Origin: Epiperipatus broadwayi
Lineage: Eukaryota > Onychophora > Udeonychophora > Euonychophora > Peripatidae
Direction: 5' to 3'
Length of the DNA stretch: 64,000 nucleotides
NCBI GenBank assembly: GCA_028023455.1
Contig: JAQFVV010012573.1
Location: forward strand, 124,001-188,000
How positions within the stretch are numbered: position 1 is the first letter of the stretch; each line of letters opens with the position of its first letter. The notes below the pieces were generated by a model. The model was not told where the DNA came from, ran no database searches, and saw only the letters and a list, made by a program, of their open reading frames with translations. Positions 47,801 to 59,579 of the stretch are shown piece after piece. A program made the translations under genes and the position numbers.

Positions 47801-50397
47801 AAAATTAAACACATATCCAACATTATATAATCAAATAAGTAAAAATTAAAAGGAAAAAAATACATATACATAGAAATAATTTAACTACATTACTGTAAAA
47901 AAGGCTTTCAACATGAAGGTGAAATATTGAAATGTAGATTATTTTAAAAAAGTCTCAATTACAAATGTTTTCAATATATTAGAAATAAAATAATTATTTG
48001 AAATATGTAGAATCATAGGATGACAATATATTATCTTCAATATATCATTCATTAAATTCCAATCCTGTTTTTGTATTCAGCAATTGAAAAAATAAATATA
48101 TCCAAAATCTGTATTGTTCAGACAGAATTCCTTTTATTTTTAAAGAGTCTAATATTAAATTATAACAACTCCATTTATCAGATGAATTGTTAAGACATAA
48201 TTAAAAATCATTAACTTTGCAGATAAGCTGTTAACAAAAATTTTTTTTTTTTTTCTAATCCTTAGTGGAGAAAACATTCTTTTAAAATTATGATGTTTGC
48301 TGAAATGTTTTTCAAGCAATCAAAAAAAAAAAAAATATTGACAACATATTAACTAACATAAATTTTATTTTATAAATTTAAACATACCCTGATACAACAA
48401 GAATATTGACTTTTAGAAAAATTATTCAATTAGATTAATTTAAAGCATATTCTTAATAACCAAGCACATTACAAAATACATTTAGCATATTAAAAAATAA
48501 ATATAAATTAAACTTTTCAAATACTTGGTTCTTATATTTTATCTTAAAATATTTCAATTAATTCTAAATCTAACTATTAAGATTACACTTTTTTTTTTAT
48601 CAGTATATATAGTAATAATGAGAAAGAAGGAGTTTAAGAAAACGATTATGATGTGGAACATCACAGATAGAAATATCGAGATATATAACTTCATATCTTA
48701 ATGAAAAAAAAAATTGCATAAGTAATGACAACTAATTTGGGTCAGCTTATTCTACTTTTAAGATATCTTTAATTCTTAAAGCATATTTAAAATAAACAAA
48801 TATAACTACTTAGTTGATAAATGATTTTAAATTAATCTATTTGTAATTCATGAATCTATAGAAGAAAAATAATGCTGATGCAAAGAATCTCTCCTGAGAT
48901 TTCATTACGCAAATTTATTAAAAAGAAAAAAACCACAGAAAATTTCAATACACCATATTTCTATCAGTAAGAGATTTAATTAAAAAGTAACTAAGCATGT
49001 CATAAGCAGATTAAAGATTTATTTGTAATATATGAAAATAATTTAAAAACACTTTTTTTAAAATTTGTTTTATTACATCTTTAAGATATACTGATTTTAC
49101 TATATTTTCATTGATAGTACAATGAGTTTTTGATGTCCATGTAACACAAGGTATTACAAATATTTTTGCAGAGAATTCTTTGAGAATTAAAAATTAATCT
49201 AGTTTTGGAGATCTGGTTGTCCACTTCAAATTGATGTGCATTGTAAAAAATCACTCAAAAGTGACACAATCAGAATATTTTAAAAATGTTGGTACTAATA
49301 ATGGCATCAATGACATAACTTTTTAATTTGAATCAAGCAAAACATCATTAAGTGTAAAGGAAATATGTTTCAAAATGCAAGTAAATGATTGTTTACAAGT
49401 AGATAATGCTGTATGTAATTATGAATAAAAACAACAGACGAAAGTCATGAATAGCTGGAAAATAAAAATCATATGAGTGAACTATTTAAACAAATTTTTA
49501 ATGTGCTGATTTCATATTGTTGAAATCCAGAATACAATATATAATACCAATTGATTTAAATAATAAATAGATAACAATTTAAGCTGAATCTTTTTATCAA
49601 TTACTGATATGAAATAGGAACATCGATTAAATATTTATCTATAAATTAATTCAATAAAAGTGATATAATTTAGACAGAAAATTAGATTATGAAAATGCTT
49701 TTCAAAGAGTTTGAGCCCAAGAAACGAATACGTATTTAATTTTTATAACTGGCAATGTTCCTCCTTTTCATTAATAAAATGATATATGTTCAAGAAGAGA
49801 AAAAAAACCTGCTCAAAAAAAAAAAACAATATAATTAAATTTTATTTTCACTGATTATTAATAAAGTTTTTTTAAAAAGATGTAATTAAAGAAATAAAAT
49901 TAGAAATTGAAGGCAGAAAGTTACTTTATATATAATCTGAAAGTATTCACCTTCATTGTCACAAATTTGAATATTCTTAAAACCAACATAAGTTTTATAT
50001 GCCCCTTGCAGTTTAATGATTGATATAAGAGATTTTATAATGGAGCTCTACAATTAAGATTAAATAATAAATTGTGTTAATACAGTAGCAAACAAACTAC
50101 CATCAATATGACAAAAGTTTTTCATTTGGTCTTAATACCATTACTTAATTTTTCTATTTCCTTTCAGGTAAAAAAAAATCTAATATATATACACAAAATG
50201 CTTTCACAATTAACCTTTTTGAGAGTTAGAATATATGCAAATTAAATTTATTATTCCTAGCTGAAGTGTACATGTATAATTTTTAACATATTTCTGAATA
50301 TTTCTTACTAAATATTATGTATGCACTCTTTAAATCATTACATAAGCAATACTTTAAAATGACAAAAATCGAAACTAAAAAAGTACAAGATTTTTAC
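44838..50397 (-). other. PEX5: PEX5 intron (about 5.6 kb)
   Basis: Lies between two in-phase exons. Contains the foldback repeat at 47175-47375; the rest (44838-47174 and 47376-50397) is AT-rich with many A/T runs and nothing else recognised. Confidence 0.9.
47175..47375. repeat. Foldback (MITE-like) element
   Basis: Arms of about 80 bp at both ends are inverted copies of each other: TTTGGCATTATACCTGCTAT opens the left and the complement closes the right. Shared blocks are TATTACTCC, TCTAAGTTTG and GATATGTTTAAAATGA, around a loop of about 35 bp. The right flank ATACCAAACTTCAAATCT plus A-run is repeated near 47533. No coding capacity, no clear target duplication, and no hammerhead motif seen. 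Confidence 0.7.
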
Positions 50398-50541
50398 CTG
50401 TATGTGATCTGCATCTTTCTGCACTGCAGCTTCAAAGCAGAGTACAGCATTTGGTAAATCTCCCTTTTCTAAGTATTCAAGACCATCTTTAAATGGATCT
50501 GCCAAAATTTTCAGTGGATTTTCTTCATCAAATTTATAATC
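50398..50541 (-). CDS. PEX5: PEX5 internal exon (start of TPR domain)
   Basis: This 144-nt phase-0 exon has a TTTTAAG acceptor and an ACAG/GTAAAA donor. It encodes 48 residues: DYKFDEENPLKILADPFKDG, LEYLEKGDLPNAVLCFEAAV, then QKDADHIQ. It corresponds to the first TPR of PEX5 (human ...ENP....DPFQEGL..LQEGDLPNAVLLFEAAVQ). LEKGDLPNAVL.FEAAVQ is a strong signature of the family. Exons for the N-terminal part (WxxxF/Y repeats, PEX14 binding) are not visible to the right and probably lie beyond 64000. The paralogue PEX5L cannot be excluded from this domain alone. Confidence 0.92.
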
Positions 50542-52105
50542 CTTAAAATTAAAATATTTGATTTTTGTAATAAAGTTTTTTAGTCAAAAGAAAAAAAAAA
50601 CTACAATAAAATTTATAATGTAAAATAAATTCAACATAAAACCTGTGAAAAAAATGACTTTGTGATTATTATTTGTATTTTAAAATTTTTAAGAATTTAT
50701 TAAATTTACAGTTTTTAGCAATTTAAATAGTTTTGTAATGAGATTAAAAAAAAATATGAGTGGTAAATAGAACACATATAACCCCCCCCCTCACTACACA
50801 CCCATTTTTTATTTTCTACTTACATAAACTTAAAATATAAATAAAACTGATAAAAATATATATGCTTGGAATAAAATACACTATTTATAAGTAGAGATAG
50901 TAAAAGACATTGGATAAAAAGTTCTAGTGATAATTATTATTTTAAGTATTTACAAAATTGGTGACCCGATGATTTAAAAAAGCAAAAAAAAAAAAATAAA
51001 ATAAAATAGCAAAGCAAAAACTGCAATGGATAAGATTTTTAAGGACATAATTCTATGGTTAATTAAAATTAGAATTAAAAACAAGGCTTGAGAAATGCTT
51101 TGCTAGTAAAGAAATTTTATATTGTCCGGAAAGTGGAAAAATGAGGAAGATTGGAGGTTTCAGAAATATGAATGCAACGGTAAACGAAAAAGATAATTTG
51201 AAAATAATAAATGGAGATTTAAAAAAAAAAAAAAAAAATTATGAATGCAAAAAAAGAACTGTTGAGGCAAAAACTTAAAATATAGAAAGATATGAGGAAA
51301 ATATATTAAAATAAAGATACATGATTTATAGGAAAGAAATATCTATAAGTACTCAAAGAACAGAGAAAAAAAAAATTAAAAAAAATGTGTTGAATTGTTG
51401 GCATGACATATATCTTAGTAGGTAAATAATGATGAGGATGTACTGCTTCTGATGGGAAATAATCTTTGGCATAGCAAGCATCTCTGATAAGTTTAAGTTT
51501 TTGAAAATTCTTCACAACATAATTTATTTAATCATATTGTTAATGATCATGAAATTAAGTGATATTTATGCATTTTTTCATATATAATGAAATAGTTAAA
51601 GAGTAAAACTATTTTATTCATTATTTATAAGAAGATGGTTAACAATTATTTTCTATTTCACAATACAGATTAAAAATTGCAAACTAGTGTTTCATAAAGT
51701 CAATGAAAAATTGTTAAAACCAAAATTTGTTTTCTGAATCTAAAAATTAGTTAGCCAGGAAGTTGTATTTAAATTTATTTTTTTAAAAACAAATACTTTA
51801 AAAAAAATTAATTTGTATTTTAAATTTTTATATTTAATAGATGAATTATTTTTCATACTTACACATTATTATAAAGTAAATATTTTCAAATGTGAATACT
51901 AATTATTAATTTTAAAAATAAAAAAAAATCGGAAGCTAGAATGTCTAAATGATAAAATTATGAAAATTTACTTTTAGAACTAAAACAACAACAAAAGATG
52001 CAATCTTCAAAGGAGATATTAATGATTAGCTGTAATTCTCATTTTAAACTTTATTACAAGCAGTTTTATTTTCTAGATATGTTTATAAATGAATATTAAT
52101 TAAGA
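50542..52105. other. AT-rich flank or intron
   Basis: No upstream PEX5 exon recognised. A run of ten C lies near 50783. Confidence 0.5.
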
Positions 52106-52683
52106 TATAACTTCAGATGTATTTTAAATGCTTTCTCTTGCTAAGCATTTATCTCAGAGCTTGTTGAGCAATTAGCAAAGCTCTTCGTTTATTTTCTACA
52201 AGCTTAAAAAAGAAGTGGAGTCATGTGATATATAACTGTATTTTTTATTTTTTTATTGATTATTTATAGTCCTTGCTTTTAGTCTTAAGTGATGTTATAT
52301 TGCTAAGACTTCTAACATATGGTTTGGCTGAAGATCTCTCAGCCCCATATAGCTTTTTGAGTTGGATAGCTGGGTTTGAAGACATTTAGGTGTCTGAAAA
52401 CTTCAATTTTCTACTCAATAGTCAGCTCTTAGGTAAATGCTGGCTTTGGTTGGTGTTTTTAGATCTAATGTCTGAAGCTACCCTAGCGCCTCTCTCAGGA
52501 GTGTCAAAAGATAAAACCATTGGTCAGGGGATGGTTTTCAGATGAGATATTTTAAATGCTTTCTCTTGCTAAGCATTTATCTCAAAGCTTGTTGAGCAAT
52601 TAACAAAGCTCTTTGTTTATTCTCTACAAACTTAAAAAAAAAAGCGGGGGTTACGTGATATAGGACTATTTTTTATAGCTTCA
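52106..52683 (+). mobile_element. Family C hammerhead (retrozyme-like) tandem element
   Basis: About 1.3 tandem units: TTTTAAATGCTTTCTCTTGC occurs near 52122 and again near 52551, and the linked TTCAGATG landmarks at 52112 and 52537 are 425 bp apart. One hammerhead lies just before the second unit. A candidate 10-bp TSD with one mismatch flanks it (TATAACTTCA at 52106, TATAGCTTCA at 52674). Shared internal blocks (CCCATATAGCT, TTGGATAGCTGG, AGATCTAATGTC) relate it to family B. Confidence 0.65.
52471..52542 (+). ncRNA. Hammerhead-like ribozyme, type I, family C
   Basis: Outer TCTGAA (52471-52476) pairs with TTCAGA (52537-52542). Inner CCTCT (52489-52493) pairs with AGGGG (52526-52530). The core is CUCAGGA, one base from CUGANGA. 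Stem II is UGUC-AAAA-GAUA, then AAACC (the expected CG before AAA is lost). Stem III is ACC-ATT-GGU with a GUC triplet, cut expected after 52525. The missing G12 makes this copy probably inactive. Its helices are independent in sequence from families A and B. Confidence 0.5.
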
Positions 52684-53673
52684 TCATGTCTTCTTTCTTT
52701 ATGTATAATTTTAATTGCTTTATTTTAGAATATAATATGCAAGTTAAATAAATTATTGCTAATGAAAAAAGTTCATAAGAAAAAAACAAACAAAATAAAA
52801 ACAATTTCACTATTTTAAAATCATTTTATGTTTGGCTTCATTTCTATTGATACTTTGAAGTGCCCAAGTGTTGAATATAAAAAAAGTATTCAAGCTTAAA
52901 ATGATTAAATTAAAAAAAAATTAATTGTATTACTCTTTTAATTCATTTGCTGATTTATAAACTGAAAATTTAATCAGAAACAAGTGGATTAAGAAGTGGT
53001 TAAGTTAGTAGTATGAACTTTGAATAATTGTAATAATTAATATTTATAATTTTTTTAATGCTACTTTCAATTTTATATATATATATATTACATACATACA
53101 TTTAAATATAATATATTGTAAATTATCATTATATAATACTATATATTTATTATAAGAATAATATAGAAGAGCTTTTTTTGGCAAATATTTTATGACCTTC
53201 TCAACATAATTTGTAAACTAATTTAAAGCATCAATTTACATTGCATACATGGGCAGGGCCAGATTTATATTTTTTTAGGCCCTAAACTAACAAAAAATTG
53301 GGACCCCTTCCCCAATTTTTTTTAATTGTATAAAAAAAAGACACATATACATATCTATTTACAAAGATTATTAATACATAGCAAAGTTTTTTGTAAATTA
53401 TTTAACTTTAAGATGTGTACAATATAAACAAAATATAAAATAAAATTATACAAATATGTTTAACATAAACATTGTATTTGTTAAAAATGAAGCAAATCTA
53501 AAAACAGTCTATGCAATTTTCCAGGTACAAAGTTAGAAATAGCATTATCAAAGGACAAACTATGAAATTTATATTTTAGAAACCCCCTAAAAGCTGAAGT
53601 CACAAGCTTTAGTTTATTTAACTTAATGGTAAATCGGCACTGTACATAGGACATCTACCATTTTTTTAAAATA
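52684..53673. other. AT-rich non-coding DNA
   Basis: Contains a TA run near 53077. Nothing else recognised. Confidence 0.5.
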
Positions 53674-53780
53674 TAAAATTAATTAGAAATAATAATAATG
53701 AAAAAACAATCCAAATACTTTTGTATGTAACATACAAAAGTATTTGGATTGTTTTTCATTATTGATTCTAATTAATTTTA
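53674..53780. repeat. Long near-perfect palindrome
   Basis: Arms at about 53674-53727 and 53730-53780 are near-perfect complements (AACAATCCAAATACTTTTGT against ACAAAAGTATTTGGATTGTT) with almost no spacer. It would form a hairpin of about 50 bp. Either a foldback element or a local inversion duplication. Confidence 0.8.
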
Positions 53781-54534
53781 TATGAATAATGATACTTATG
53801 TATGCACAATGTAAATTGAAGCTTTAAAATAATTTAGACATATTGAGAAGGGCATGTTGCTAATTTAAAAATTGTATAAAAATAGCATAATGGATTATAT
53901 TTCTTTTCTTTTGATGATATTTATATACAGGAAATTTTCTTCAAATATTTTTTGTTTTGGCAATATTTATTTTCATAAATTGATTCAGGAATAAAATAAA
54001 ATTTTACAAAAATTTGAAAAGAATTGTATATTTAATTCTTTATTTCATTTTACATTTCATATTGATAGTGTATAATTATATCAAGTGTACTTTAATGTGG
54101 TGAGAGAATAGTAGAGTCTGGAACTCAAGGTCAACTCCAGTTGTCACTTCCAGTGCTCAATCTTCTTATAAACTTTTAAGTAATAAATCATTAAATTATT
54201 TTTATTATATTAAATGATTTGGCAGCAATGAGTTTTTGATTTGTGTGTTAACATAGTTACAAGTATACAAAAGGAGAATTTCAGTTACCTCTAAATAATT
54301 AAAAAGCCTAGAATGTATCAAAATTCTAGATTAATTGAAAAAAAAAAAAAACCTCAACAACTTTAAAATGTCATGAAGTCAGTAAAACACTCATGAAAAA
54401 TGAGCAAGAAACATGGTAAATAATAAATATTAATGTCATTATATTATTTTAAAGAGTATGAAATATATACAATTTGCTTTAAGAAATTATTATCATAAAA
54501 AAATAGAGATTCAATAATTCTAATAAGGTAGCTT

Positions 54535-55110
54535 TGTTACAAAAAGGTCAATTTTATAAAGATTATTTGAGTGCTACTTTGGTAAATTTGTTAGAAGTAT
54601 ATTATTTAATAATAATTGTAATAATGTAAAGGATAAAGAAAAATGATTTTAATTTTTTGCCTTTTAAATTGTCTTCTTATAGAATTGTATGTAAAAATAG
54701 TAATTTGTTTGGAAATAAAAAAATTGCTGGGAAAAGAAGTACTACTTTAAATAATTTATTAAATAATATAAATTTTTGATAGTAAGACTATTATTCCTGG
54801 AGTAGTGTATATTATTCCTTGTTTCTGTACGAAGGTATTTTTAGGTCAGAATAGTTGGAGTTTAAATAAAAGGATAAAGGTAGATAAAAGTAGGGTTAGA
54901 AATAAATATCTCAGTTAAGCTTTATATATCCATGAAAAAGATACAGGCCACACTATTAGTTTTGATGAAGCTAAGGTTGAATTCTTCGAAAAAAAGGAAA
55001 AAAAATTAAAGAATCTTTAATATTAAAAATTTATGATTGTCAAGCAATTAACTTATTTACAAGTTCTTTCAATATTGAGGGTGTATGGAATTTATGTGGA
55101 ATTGTGAGTA
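54535..55110 (+). pseudogene. Penelope-like element relic with GIY-YIG endonuclease (second copy)
   Basis: From 54799 the plus strand reads GVVYIIPCFCTKVFLGQNSW then SLNKRIKVDKSRVRNKYLS, one stop, then ALYIHEKDTGHTISFDEAKV and EFFEKKEKKLKNL. The GVVYIIPC and VFLG blocks stand for GIY and YIG, followed by the RI..DK and HxxDTGH...F.EA segments also present in the 7.4-kb relic. An upstream piece (KIAGKRSTTLNNLLNN) fits the linker before the endonuclease. The reverse transcriptase itself is not recognisable. Confidence 0.72.
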
Positions 55111-58100
55111 ATGTTTAGTATAAATTTATCTTTTAGTCTTTTACACTTGAGAAGTCTGCTTGTCACAGTGAAACCATTGGTTGTGTTTTAGAGTTTATTT
55201 TCTTTAGCTAGCCTGGGTTAGTTGTGAATTTAGGATAAGTTTGATTATTTTATTGACTAGTTTAGCTTTAGGCTTTTAATGTATATATATATAATTTACA
55301 ATCTGTAAGTAGTATTTTTGGATATGTTTAACAATTTATCTGGGCATAATAATAAATGATTAATAAGGAGCTTATCAAATGTAAATATACATTTATAACG
55401 TACAAGAATAACTGGTTTTTATTATCATTTTTATATTTACTTAATATGTATGATATTCGAATCCCATAGTAATTTAATTATAGACTTCTGTGATTAATAT
55501 TTCAACTGCATGTTCATATTATAAGATTTTTTTTGTGATGACTAATTAAATATCTGAAGCATTTTACAAAATTTAATTTTTTTAGATCGTGAGTTAAGTA
55601 TCTGAAGTTTAATCAACAATAACTTCTCAATAGTTTTCACAGTTTGTGGCAAAGAAATTTGACAAAGTTACATATAGTCACTCTAGTAAGTTAATTTGTA
55701 CATTGAATAAGTCATTATTTTATTAGATGAAGACAAATGACAATTCAAGTCTGGCAGAAGATTCAACAACTACAGATACAGAGATGATACTATCTTTATA
55801 ACTATAAATAGATGATTTATTAATGCTCTTTAAAGAAGTTAGAGAAGAATAAAAAGATAGAAGCGTGATTAAATATATAAACAGAAAAGATTAAAATGAT
55901 GAAAATATTATATAATTTTCAAATTGATAGTTAAAATATAGAAGTTGCCAACAGTTTCTGTCCTGCTACTTTTTTTCATTGATAACAAAAGAATTCAACA
56001 GAAAGATTATAATTACAAAATGACACTGGGTGAAGTCACAAAAAAAAAAAAAAAAGAGCCAGGAAGTCGTCTTTAGAAGGAGCAACATATCTTTAAAAAT
56101 GAAAATAAAATTTGCTCAAGCTATGACATGGGCATAAGGGCTTTTGAATTATAGTATTGTCAAAGATTTCTGAAAATATGATGGGCAACAAGAAAATATA
56201 AACAAATGAATACCCAATATGGCCAGGTTGAAATTATATTTTAATCATATTATGAGATATTCTAATTAAATAATAGTGCAAATTATTATGAACAAATAGA
56301 TATCACTGGCATCATTAAGAAAATTAAGATTGAAATGGAGCAAGACCAGATATATTTCTTAAAAAGATAATAATACATAGGCAATTGAGGTATTAAATTG
56401 GATCCCAAGAGATTGGAAAAGATCTAGAGATTCCATGTAAAATAGATGAATGAAAAAAGGAATTTTGTTTGAATGAAAAAACGAATTTTGTTTGAATGAA
56501 AAATGGAATTTTGTTTGTATTACATTGAAAAAAAAAAAAGCCATGGATAGCAAAATCCTGCAGTTGATCAATAATGTTTAGATTAATAAAATAAAAAGAA
56601 ACTTTCCAGCAATGAGATGAAAGAACTTCATGAACAGTATAATAAATATAACTTGAAAAGATATAGAGATATAAAAACTTACCAGATGATTTTGAAAAAA
56701 TGCAATTAAAATAATCTCCACAAGTCAACAGTGAATTGATAACATCTAATATTAGTAACAGTTTTGATAATAGCAATCACTGGATACTAAACTTTTATTT
56801 ATAATATTTCACTGTCCATTATTTTACGATCATCTATTTAATCCAATGATAGTTCATTATATATTTAGTCTCAAAGAGAGTAGCATACAATATACCCAGC
56901 TTGAATGTCATTTTAATGATAGACCTTAATATATTTGCGCTGTTGATAAAAATAATGGGCAAAAATAATAGTAATCATAAATATATATTATAATGGTAAA
57001 TGAGTTTAAATCAGGAACCAAAGATATATTAAATATGTACTGCAAAGTCTGATTCCATAATATTATATTAGGTAAAAGATGAATGGTTAATAAATTTCAA
57101 ATAAGATGATCCAATTCAAATATATATTAACCAAACGATGATGATGATTTAAAACCTAGCCCTGAAGACTTGAACTAAGTACAAGTTTTCCAAAAATATT
57201 TTATTTATTTTTCTAGTTTCAATAATAAAATAAAAAATGAAACTTTAAGGTACCAAACTTTCTGAAGAGAAAGTACTTTTGGAAAACTTAATACCCAATC
57301 TATCATCATTTACAAATTATTACTGCCATCTCTGCATGTCCCTCAGTAGATTGCATGATTTCTCAGGGTTGTGGATATTACAAGAATATTGGATGTTAAA
57401 ACTGTTATGTTTGGAATAAGTTTGAGAAGAAAACACAAACTAAATGAATTAATTAAAAAACTTAATTTATTAACAATGAATAAATAAAAACTGTAATGTA
57501 TATACTTGCAACTATCAATACATAAACAAAATATGAAATATAATAGTAATAAAAGATATTTTTAATTGAAGTTTAAGGCTTTTAAATATCGATAATGATA
57601 AGATCTTATCATGTAAAATATTTAAACAGTTCCAAACCATGATTTTCCTGCAGATACTGTTCTTTAACTATATTTATCGTTAATCTTCTTTAATTCCCCA
57701 AAAATGGTAGTTCTTCTCTTGGGCACTGGTGATGTTAGAAAGATAATACAGGAAGATTGATGATATTACTTAGGGTATAGTATCAGTAGGACTTAAGTAA
57801 TTCTTACAGCACTGTTCATTTTTACTTTGCGGCATTATTAAGGCAGGCATGGCTAGTTTTGGCAAAATTCAGCATTAGTTTCTGGACCAATTTCATTTTC
57901 CAAGTATTTAGGCTGGTATGATTTTTTTGTTGCCTAGTCACACATAGCAGATAGTCTTCTAGATAAAATCATTATACTGGCTGTTATACTGGAGTATTTA
58001 AACATATTTTAAAAACCGTAAGAAAGAAAAGGCTATCCGAGTTATGTAAAAGTTTTAACCAGTAGTTTCTCTCCTCAACATTGGATCACTGTAGCACTAC

Positions 58101-59579
58101 TTCTTAGGTAGAGCCTTTAGATATACTAAAATAGATTAAACTGCTTAATTGTTGTCTCAGAGCTATTTGATGTTTTTCAATATATTTACTAAACAATAAG
58201 CTAGTTACAAGATGTGACCAGTTTCCTTACATGTTTTTTGAAAATCATTTTCATTATTATCATGACTTAATATGTAAATGAATGAATTTTTATGATTTGA
58301 TATATAAATGAAAGAAAAAAAAGGGGTTTTTTTCCTTTCTTTATTTATATTAGTTAATGATTTAGGAAAAAAAAAAAATTGTTGCCAACATTTAAGTTTT
58401 AAACGCTAACTTTTAAAATATCAATTCCAAAATTTTAATATCATTTTTAGATTTCCTATAAAATTTACTACAAAAGTGTGTGGAATTTTATTTAAAACTC
58501 CATTTAAAAAAAAGCAAATACAAAAGGAATAAAATGCCTGATTTTTATAAATTAGACAGTTCAAACATCTTGCACACATCAAAACAAGTTTTCTATTTTT
58601 ACAGAGCAATTTATCATTAGGTTTCTCTCATATAAATTAAGCTTTCATTTAATTTTTTTAGGCAGTTAAATATATTTCTTAATTGTCGGGATGAGTTTTT
58701 TATTAAACAATTTTTTTTTCATGCAGCTTTGTAAAATAACCATCAGATTTGTTACAGTTACAAATCCTCTCCCTTTAAAATAAGATAATGAAACAGTGTA
58801 ACATTTCATTGCTACTACAAAACTTTTAACTTTTATTTATTCCTCTAATTATTTTTACATTTCATTAACTTTCATAAATAGTGCTTTACAGAATACATGC
58901 TCACAATGCAGAGATTTACTTAACATTGAATGCTATAAAGAATGAATGGGAATTCAACTCTAGAATCTAATAAAAATTCCATCATAGGACATTAAAATGC
59001 ATGATGAAGCATGAACACAAGGATTATCTCAGTTTGACTTCTGTTAAGCTATCCACAATACATCAAATATAAGCATTGCTCTCTTGAAACTTCGAGGCTG
59101 ATGGATGTAACATTTGAAAATGAAACTCTGCACCCTTCTGAGTCTTAGAGGCTGATAAATTCAACAAACATTCAAACGGTACCTTTGCCTTCTATGTACC
59201 TTACAGGTGGGCGATTAAATCACTTGAAAAATAAATATTGTGGCAGCATTTGAGACAATATACTTTAAAAAGTCACATGACAAGTGTCTCATGTACATGA
59301 CCAAATCCTAACACATCACTAAAAGTAGAAAATATCTAAATAAGCTATAATAGCATTTATTACACATTCTTTGAAGAAATCAATTTATCCATTCTGGTCG
59401 TATGTTTTATAGCTGTTTACTTAATTTTTTTTTTCTTAATATAATCAATAAAAGCCACTTGGAAATTTATCTAACTTTGGTAATTTTAAGGTCATTTTTG
59501 GTATTGTCATATATTTTATCTTTTAACTTATTATATTAAAATGTTTTCCTTTTAATAGATCCGGGATCAACAGAGAATA
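55111..59579. other. AT-rich non-coding DNA
   Basis: No element recognised except the 23-bp minisatellite at 56448. The open frames around 56360-56780 on the minus strand come from low-complexity sequence and that minisatellite. Confidence 0.5.
56448..56516. repeat. 23-bp minisatellite, three copies
   Basis: Units at 56448-56470, 56471-56493 and 56494-56516, each close to GAATGAAAAAA-GAATTTTGTTT with one or two changes. Confidence 0.85.

Noticed and set aside
56359-56776. Minus-strand frames with repeated FFIQ/FSFKQNS segments
   Set aside because: The repetition comes from the 23-bp minisatellite at 56448-56516.
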